The position numbers and the translations under genes are program-made. A stretch of 64,000 bases of DNA from Zancudomyces culisetae (Eukaryota > Kickxellomycota > Harpellomycetes > Harpellales > Legeriomycetaceae): assembly GCA_001969505.1 (NCBI GenBank), contig LSSK01000601.1:1-64000 (forward strand). The letters run 5' to 3'. Each line of letters starts with the position of its first letter. Position 1 is the stretch's first letter. Shown one piece after another: positions 57,523-64,000 of the stretch. The notes under the pieces are model-generated. The model was not told the origin of the DNA. It searched no databases and saw nothing but the letters and a program-made list of their open reading frames with translations.

Positions 57523-58843
57523 AACTTGTTGTTGCATCTGTGCATTCTGGAATCGCTGTGCTTGTTCAACACGTTGCTGCTCAAACTTCTGCTGATTACT
57601 TATCATCTGGTTCTGCTGGTTCTGGATCTGCGCCTGCAAACGCTTGATCTTTTCGACTTGCTTTTGGTTCTCAAGCGCCACCTTTTTGTTCATTTCTTCT
57701 CTTAGTTTTTGTTCACGGAGTATCTCGTTTTTCTTTTCTCTAATCTGCTCCTGCTGTAATTCATAGCTAGCCGAATCGTTTGTCAGAATTCCGTTTTCCA
57801 TTTGCTGCCTTTGCAACATCTGTAGCTTCTGTAGCTGTTCTAGTTGCTGCTGCACCTTTCTTGCTTCCAAGTCTTTCTTTTCCTCATCTTCGCTTAGTTT
57901 TGAGTCCTTATATTTCGCTCGAATGGCCTCGCTTGTTGACCCTTTGCTCCACGTTGATCCCTTTTCTTTTATTGATCCCTGACGTTCCATTCCTCTACCT
58001 TCATCGGTTTTGCTGCTTCTTTCTGATCCCACCGACCGTTCCTTAGAGTTTTCCCTGCTATAATATCCTTCGCTTGCTTCCCTTTCTTCTGTAAGAGAGC
58101 TGTTCTTGGTATAGAAATCCAGCACGTCCAATACCGCCTGTGGGTTTTGTGCATAATCTTGCTGTGTTATATTCGACGACTGCAACAGCTTGGCCCACTT
58201 GTCTGGCAAGCCCTAATTTATTTCACATTTTCCCCCCAGTTTTTAATTCCTCTCCTTTCTTCCTTCCTTTATTTTTTAATACTAATTTCATATTTACATA
58301 TATACTTTTTTATCCACTTACTGTAAACATTCCACTCTGAGGATCAAAATCCACATGAACCTTATGATGAAAATTAGATGGTCTGGAAACATCGCTCAAC
58401 AATGGGCAGTTCTATTATAATTACAAGTTTTAGTACTGAATATCTTTTAATATTCTATCGTTTCAACACTACCGATTCCAAACTACACTATTATTATGTA
58501 TTCCTTTCATCTTGTCCATTTATATTATTTCAAAAAATATATATTAGTTTCATGCTAATAAACACTTAACTGCATAAATGGCATCCAACCACGAATATAA
58601 ATCGTCGTCGTTTTTACATTGTACATAGTAATCCTTTTCTTTGGTCCTGATTTCAATGCAGTATGTTTTGATCTCGGACCGGCTAATCCCTGTCACCTCT
58701 TTTAGAAATATTAGGAGTATTGCTTGGTTTGAAGAATCGCTTTTATGAAAAGTCAATGTTTGCGCCCTTAGCACAGCCCATCTTTTCGACCAAGTCCACG
58801 ATTCCTTTAGTATTAGATTGCCTCTTTTTATTATCGATGTCAT
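56065..58843 (-). CDS. CLA4: Cla4-type PAK kinase (PH-CRIB-polyQ-kinase)
   Basis: Three exons on the minus strand: 58843-58571 (91 codons), 58411-58322 (30) and 58212-56065 (716 with stop); 836 aa. Exon 1 is a PH domain (ESWTWSKRWAVLRAQTLTFH ... DDLYSWLDAIYA). Exon 2 carries the CRIB motif VSRPSNFHHKVHVDFDPQSG for Cdc42/Rac binding. Residues about 310-432 are a glutamine-rich coil with long Q runs, then a nine-proline run. The kinase domain spans about 565-825: GQGASGSVYLAK, VAIKQM, IHRDIKSDNILL, DFGFCAR and GTPYWMAPE. The PH-CRIB order marks Cla4 rather than Ste20. It acts in polarity, septins and budding or hyphal growth. The ATG at 58843 is the first in frame; the first donor GTTAAG is a weak site. 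The nearest upstream in-frame start would be a GTG. Confidence 0.93.
57280..57535 (-). repeat. CAG/CAA polyglutamine microsatellite in CLA4
   Basis: Mixed CAG and CAA codons on the minus strand encode long Q runs with occasional L, K, A and V. Interruptions by CAA and by AQQAQQAQQ suggest tract expansion with some purity loss. The resulting CTG/TTG plus strand causes spurious open frames. Confidence 0.9.
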
Positions 58844-61069
58844 AGCTGCGGATCTGTATGTATCTTGTGCTGTCACATCTATTTACATTTAAACTGCGAA
58901 TATATCCGTTTCTTTGTAAATTTGCCACCTCTTGCTTGAGTTTCAAATAGTAACAATTTATTGATTTTTGTTTTCTCCGCTTAGTTTTTTGTCTCTTTGG
59001 TTCTCATCGAAATACACATATTCTATTAGCTCTGTATCTATGCAAATGTCTACTCCTTCTGTTGTTTTTTTCTTCTTTCAACAGGGTATAACACTTTAAT
59101 ATATTTTAAATATTATTGTTTCAGTAGTGGATTGACTGATAGAAAACAAAAAAAATTGGTCGAGTTAAGCACAAGGGCTTGTATATTTATGATATCTTTA
59201 CAATAATGCCTCTGAGCTTGTTCTGTTTTATTTCCCAATTTGGCTTTCATTAAACTCACTTTTAGTCAAGTTGGACGATTAATTGTTTCTCGTTTTTTAC
59301 CCTTTTATTTTTTACTCTTTATTTTTGTTTTAGTTTTAGTTTAGTTTTAGTTTGCGACTAACAGGCTATTCCCACCCACTGTTCCGTCGTTCTTTAAATT
59401 TTCCGCTTTATCCCGCTCTCCCGCTCTCATACTCATCCACTCACCCCCACCCATAGCTTTACTTGCAATTTTTCACTCAATTTTTACTTATTTTTTTTAT
59501 TTCCGGCCAACATCATCGGTCAGATTTTACCGAACATAAATAAACAGATTTATAAATTATCCATTAGCTGAATTCGCTTTTCCAAATGTATTTTATTCCT
59601 TTTCATTCGCTACTTATAGTCATGGATTTAAGTGGAATTTTAAATGTAAATCCCAAACGCTAAAAATATATAAAAATATTACGAATCTCTTTTCATTTTC
59701 ATGGTATTGGCTAGTTTCCACATAAGCCCCAGTATTTGCTTGATTCTCATAATCACAATTACCTCTTACTCCATTTTTGGTGATATTCCTCTTTTTTTTT
59801 GACTTTGTTGGCGCAATTATCAACACCAACATGTGTAAATCGTCCATTTGTTTCTGAAAAGCATTTAATTTTTTTTTAATTTTCGCGACTAAAAAGTTGA
59901 TAGATTTCTTGTAATCCTAAACATCATTCTAGTACTAAAATCATCAGTACCATGTGTGTTTCGTATATACTAATGTTAATACACTTTAAAAGGTGTTTTT
60001 TCTACACAAGATTACCATTTTTACTGTGAATGGTTGTTTTTTTCTTTGATAATTAACTTCATATGCTTTAACAAGTAAAAAGCACTGGAGAGTAACAATA
60101 TGTGTTGTGATCATTGTTTTTATATCTTGTAATACTTGACCAAGCCATTAATCATCTAACTTTTACTAATCTTACTTTATCATTTTCTCTCATTAACTAT
60201 ATCTATACGCTAGTAAAATGCCGATGGTTGATAATTAATTTTTTAAAAAAAGAAATGCGCCTATTTACCAATATCCCCTATCCCAAAGATCAAAATTCAA
60301 TACCTCCGTTCAACACGCCTGCCTTTTTTATATTACGCTTTTATTATTTTGTCTTTTTTACCTCATCTGTGACCTTTTTGATTTGGTTAATTAGTCAATT
60401 TTTTAGCACCATTATGTTAGTTGGGACTGATGCTAACTGCAGGATTTAATGAAGATTATCAATGCTGAGACATCAACTTGAAACCACAAATAACCTTAGA
60501 CATCTGTACTAGTGTGTATTAGTAAAGATTACTATTCTTTTTATCTACTACTAGTATTGCAGAACTACCACCAGGACAATAAAGTATATGTTTTTTTGTT
60601 ATAGTTTTGTTAACGTTCTGTTAATGTTTTTTTTGGTATATTCTAGATATCACGAATATACCAAGTGTCAGGTATTGTCAATTCCTTTAGCAATACAACA
60701 AACCCTCTATTAGGCTAAGCTCTAACTAACCTTACAAACTGTTCAAGTATTGCCATTAAACAACCAATCCTATGTACCTACTAAGGTACCATCGAGTACT
60801 TTTATACTCTCTCATATACCTTTAAAATACAACTATCTACGTTCATTTTTCACCTACAATTGTGGCAGCGTATCACCACCCCCCCCCTTTTTTAATATCC
60901 TGAAAGTATGGCTACGAGTTAAATTGCAAAAATGTAATCCAAGGATTGGCAGAAAATTTTAAATAAATACATATTTAAGGTTTGAAAGTAAAGGCTGTTT
61001 TGCTTTTGCAGTAGTTATGGATTTAAGGAATTTAACCTATTTAAAAAAATAGGGCTTGAAATAAATAAA
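58844..61069. other. 2.2-kb intergenic region
   Basis: Divergent promoter space between CLA4 (-) and the methyltransferase (+). TTTAGTTTTAG repeats lie near 59328-59352 and nine C at 60879-60887. A 111-codon plus frame (60114-60449) has no ATG at its start and a low-complexity hydrophobic composition, and is treated as chance. Confidence 0.5.
60879..60887. repeat. Oligo-C run (9 nt)
   Basis: Nine C about 180 bp before the methyltransferase start. Confidence 0.9.
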
Positions 61070-62741
61070 ATGTCTTTAAATACCCAAAAAAATACAAAGG
61101 TCAGCAAGAATAATGAGGACAGCGATGCTGGAGAATTCGACCTATTTTCTTGGTGCCGAGATCCAACTCAGGACGCCCTCTATGACGATAAAATAAATTC
61201 TCAAAATTCGAGCGATGAATTACCAAACACCGAAATGGAGCAATTAGAAAAGACCGCGTATTACGAGGTGTTGACTAGTATGATAAAATATAATGAATAT
61301 ACTGTTGACAGTGTATTAAATAGGCGTGCTAGGTACATCTCGAGCCTACCTCAAAAACACAGAAATCTACTCTTGAACATTGGATTAAACGAAAAATTTA
61401 AAACTATTCACCGGTGTATTGAAAGAAATAGCTTGTTTTTCTTAAAAGTTGCTCATGCAAATAGAATGATGTTTGACAAGGATTTATTTTCTAGTAAAGA
61501 AGACAAAGCAACTGAGAGCGGAGAAAGAGATAACAATGCTGAAGTGCCTTCAAAACAGGTAAGCAATCTTGAAATTGGTTAATTATATATATATATCACC
61601 TCTTCTTATATTTTGTACATTAAAGCAGCTTATAATCAACTATCAAGTCATTTTTCACATACCTTACCTACTAGGAAATATTCAGTTTTATCAATTTGGT
61701 TTCAGAAGAGGTCGAGGAGCCCTTCGATCCACGATATATGGACAAGCTAAGCTCTGCTTTAAAAATTCTAGTCAGAGATTGGTCTGAAGAAGGCTCAGAG
61801 GAGCGGGCGGCTACGTACGGAATTATTCTTGGTGTTCTAAAAGACATCTTTTGCGATGTCCCAAAGGAGAAACTCAATAGCATTGACATTTTGGTTCCCG
61901 GAGCAGGGTTGGGTCGGCTAGCCTTTGAAATAGCGAACCTTGGATTCAACTGTGAAGGAAACGAAAACGATTATCTAATGCTAATGATTTCGAATTTCAT
62001 TTTGAACTACACTCAGCAAGAAAGACAATGTACAATCTACCCTTACATTCATTCGTTCAGCAATATATTGAATTCGGGAGATATGTTTAGACAAATAAAT
62101 GTTCCTGAGATACTACCTTCAACGCTTTTGATGAGAAGTACAAGTAACTTCTCCATGGCAGCAGGTGATTTTGTACAGTCTTATAAACACGGCGAGCAAA
62201 GTAAACATTTCTCAAATATTCTATAAAATATCGATCTCTTTAGAGTTAAAAAAGTAAAGAAGTATAAATTTCCTGCAACTAGATAAATGGGATGCGGTGG
62301 TAACTTGTTTTTTCCTGGACACTGCAAGAAACCCAATAGAGTACCTAGAAACAATATTGGGAATACTAAAGCCTGGCGGGCTATGGATTAATCTTGGGCC
62401 GCTGCTTTGGCATACCGAGGGTAATACGAAATCCAAAACACTAGAGCTTGCTTTCAACGAGATTATTTTACTAGCTTCTGAGGTTGGATTTATTATAGAC
62501 CATGATGTAAGCCTAATATAACTTTCCCTAATTCATTATGTAATGGACTTGTCAACAAATACTTTCCACAATTCCTCAATGTATACAGATACGATTATTT
62601 AAACGTCTAACATCTTTCTCATATTAAATCTCCATTTAGAAAATAAATACAGGGATAAATCTTTCGTATGCAAATGATCCGAAAAGCATGCTGAACTACA
62701 CTTATACCAGCCCCTTGACAATTGCATTTAAACAAATATAA
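61070..62741 (+). CDS. Carnosine N-methyltransferase family (N2227-like) protein
   Basis: Four exons: 61070-61558, 61675-62200, 62283-62506, 62640-62741 (446 aa). The N-terminal helix region leads to EEVEEPFDPRYMDKLSSALK and VRDWSEEGSEERAATYGIIL, the N2227 entry motifs. The S-adenosylmethionine site is DILVPGAGLGRLAFEIANLG, followed by CEGNENDYLMLM and the family-specific NFSMAAGDF. KWDAVVTCFFLDTARNPIEY and ILKPGGLWINLGPLLWH complete the Rossmann core. The last exon ends SMLNYTYTSPLTIAFKQI. Animal CARNMT1 and yeast Yhr209/YNL092W-type enzymes methylate carnosine or related histidine compounds; the fungal substrate is not certain. The acceptor at 61674 rather than 61706 is required to keep the frame. 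Confidence 0.93.
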
Positions 62742-64000
62742 ATTTGTTTATTTTTGAACTACAATATATTTTTGTAGTCCTAGAGGCATATGCACCTATT
62801 GTATATTAACGCAAGAGATCACTACCCGTTAAAAACTTCACTCTGTTTATGCCATAATACAACTTTATTATTAGCTTCAGATTTGTGACATTATTTGTAT
62901 CAAGTTACCACCCCTTCCCACTCCCACACCGAGTTTCTTGATAGAGTTAACAAAATAAACAGCAAAATATTTTTCTGAGTCACGTTTAGTTTCATTTTGC
63001 CCTTTTGCCTTTATGCCCTTTTTCCATTTTTCCATTTGGAAAACCTTGTTATTCTTTTTAAAGTAAATCCGTTTCCCGAACCTTCACAATCTGTTTTAGT
63101 GTATAATCAAATGCGAGAATGGTAAAATGATTTAATTCTAGACTACATAATTAAGTTATAAAACACAAGAGTATGAGATAATCTCAATAAAAACTGTATA
63201 TATAGTATGATACTATGTGCATAAAAGTAGAAAGATTAGTGTGGTATTGGTATTTTGTCACTAGGGACAAGAACAACTCAATCCAGACTCTGTTTTGAAA
63301 TTCTCATACTTTTACTACTATTCAATTAACGCATTTTTCCATTATAAAACACAAAGCGAGCTCTAAACAATAGCACATCATACTGGGTTCAGATATCAGA
63401 ATACTGTTTAGTATATCTGTTTCAAGTTAAAGTAATCAAAGTTTATTTTAGATACTGTAGAACATTTAACTAAACATGCTTTTGAATTTTAAGTGTTGGT
63501 AAAGTTAGAGACAATGGATATTAGTCGTTCACTTTTAGAATATTATACATAGGTTCGAATAGCAAATAATTGCAAGTCTGCACAGAGAAAAAAGTTTCGA
63601 CACCCACAAATATACACTTGAGAGTACGATTAGTCTGGTTGTCTTGTAGAAAAATAGCTCGTATTCTTATTTTTTTTCTCTAGGTTATTTCCCATTATTC
63701 TTAAATATTCCTTGCTCATAATTGTTTTTCATTTTCTACCAAAACTCACATTTTCTGAAAAATTGTACTTCAAAGTTGATTCCAAGAGCATATCTTCAAT
63801 ATTTACACAAAATAGATTGGTTCTTGTGTGAATAAATTTAACTTTTTATAAAACAACTTGGTTTTTTCCTTGGTGTTTATTTTTTATACTCAGTGTATCT
63901 AGTTCTACAATCAGTTGTTGAATGCAGAAATGATGATTATGAATCTTAGTGCTTTAATAGATTTAAGGGAACTAGTATCCTCTCCCTATGCGTAGTACTT
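62742..64000. other. Intergenic, 1.26 kb
   Basis: AT-rich sequence to the window end, with no open frame or recognisable element. A T-loop-like GGTTCGAAT at 63552 lacks the rest of a tRNA. Confidence 0.5.

Noticed and set aside
57213-57705. Plus-strand frames rich in V, C or L opposite CLA4
   Set aside because: Direct antisense products of the CAG/CAA repeat.
60114-60449. 111-codon hydrophobic frame
   Set aside because: Non-ATG start, composition expected from T-rich DNA, no motif or conserved neighbour.
63552-63560. GGTTCGAAT, resembling a tRNA T-loop/B box
   Set aside because: No acceptor stem, A box or anticodon arm at the right spacing.

Overview
The window is nuclear DNA of an AT-rich, intron-bearing fungus, most likely an early-diverging (zoopagomycete or other non-Dikarya) lineage. 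The fungal reading rests on a Brl1/Brr6 nuclear-envelope protein, a Cla4-type PH-CRIB kinase, a Galpha ending in SGIL, an OPT transporter of the NPGPFNIKEH/KIPPR type, Fcf2, Kri1 and a stand-alone carbamoyl-phosphate synthase large chain. The early-diverging placement is weaker: it rests on a GH19 chitinase-like gene, a FAM72 homologue and many short GTAAGT...TAG introns. No species is claimed. Most genes are split into small exons, so I rebuilt them by joining exons at phase-compatible splice sites. Exon coordinates are therefore predictions from the bases.

Layout. 1-1400: nested LTR-retrotransposon debris, with a 777-bp non-autonomous element inserted in an old gag fragment. 2330-4980: KRI1 (+). 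5522-6544: secreted GH19 chitinase-like protein (-). 6.5-10.3 kb: no gene seen. 10262-12657: BRL1/BRR6 (+). 14416-18558: TPA1/OGFOD1, YJU2 and FCF2, all (+). 18785-21298: TUG/Ubx4-like UBX protein (-). 22232-22525: I78-inhibitor-like small protein (-). 24227-26071: Galpha (+). 27096-27400: QCR9 (-). About 27.6-28.0 kb: a coding-like segment (+). 28414-29363: FAM72 (-). 29.4-33.4 kb: no gene seen. 33430-35697: acidic low-complexity protein (+). 36770-40447: arginine-type CPSase large subunit (+). 40772-42594: YFH7-like P-loop kinase (+). 43.1-43.3 kb: possible small membrane protein (-). 46026-48320: OPT transporter (+). 48806-51327: ALG12 (+). 52563-55907: large coiled-coil protein (+). 56065-58843: Cla4/PAK kinase (-). 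61070-62741: carnosine N-methyltransferase family protein (+).

The genes are mostly housekeeping and do not form a pathway cluster. There is some thematic neighbourhood of ribosome biogenesis and RNA processing (KRI1, TPA1, YJU2, FCF2). Signalling genes (Galpha, PAK) and membrane or secretory genes (OPT, ALG12, BRL1) are scattered. The best leads for novelty are the nested LTR element with a possible self-priming hairpin, the fungal FAM72 gene, the I78-like and GH19 genes of possible foreign origin, two large unrecognised proteins, and recurrent oligo-C/G runs confined to intergenic DNA.
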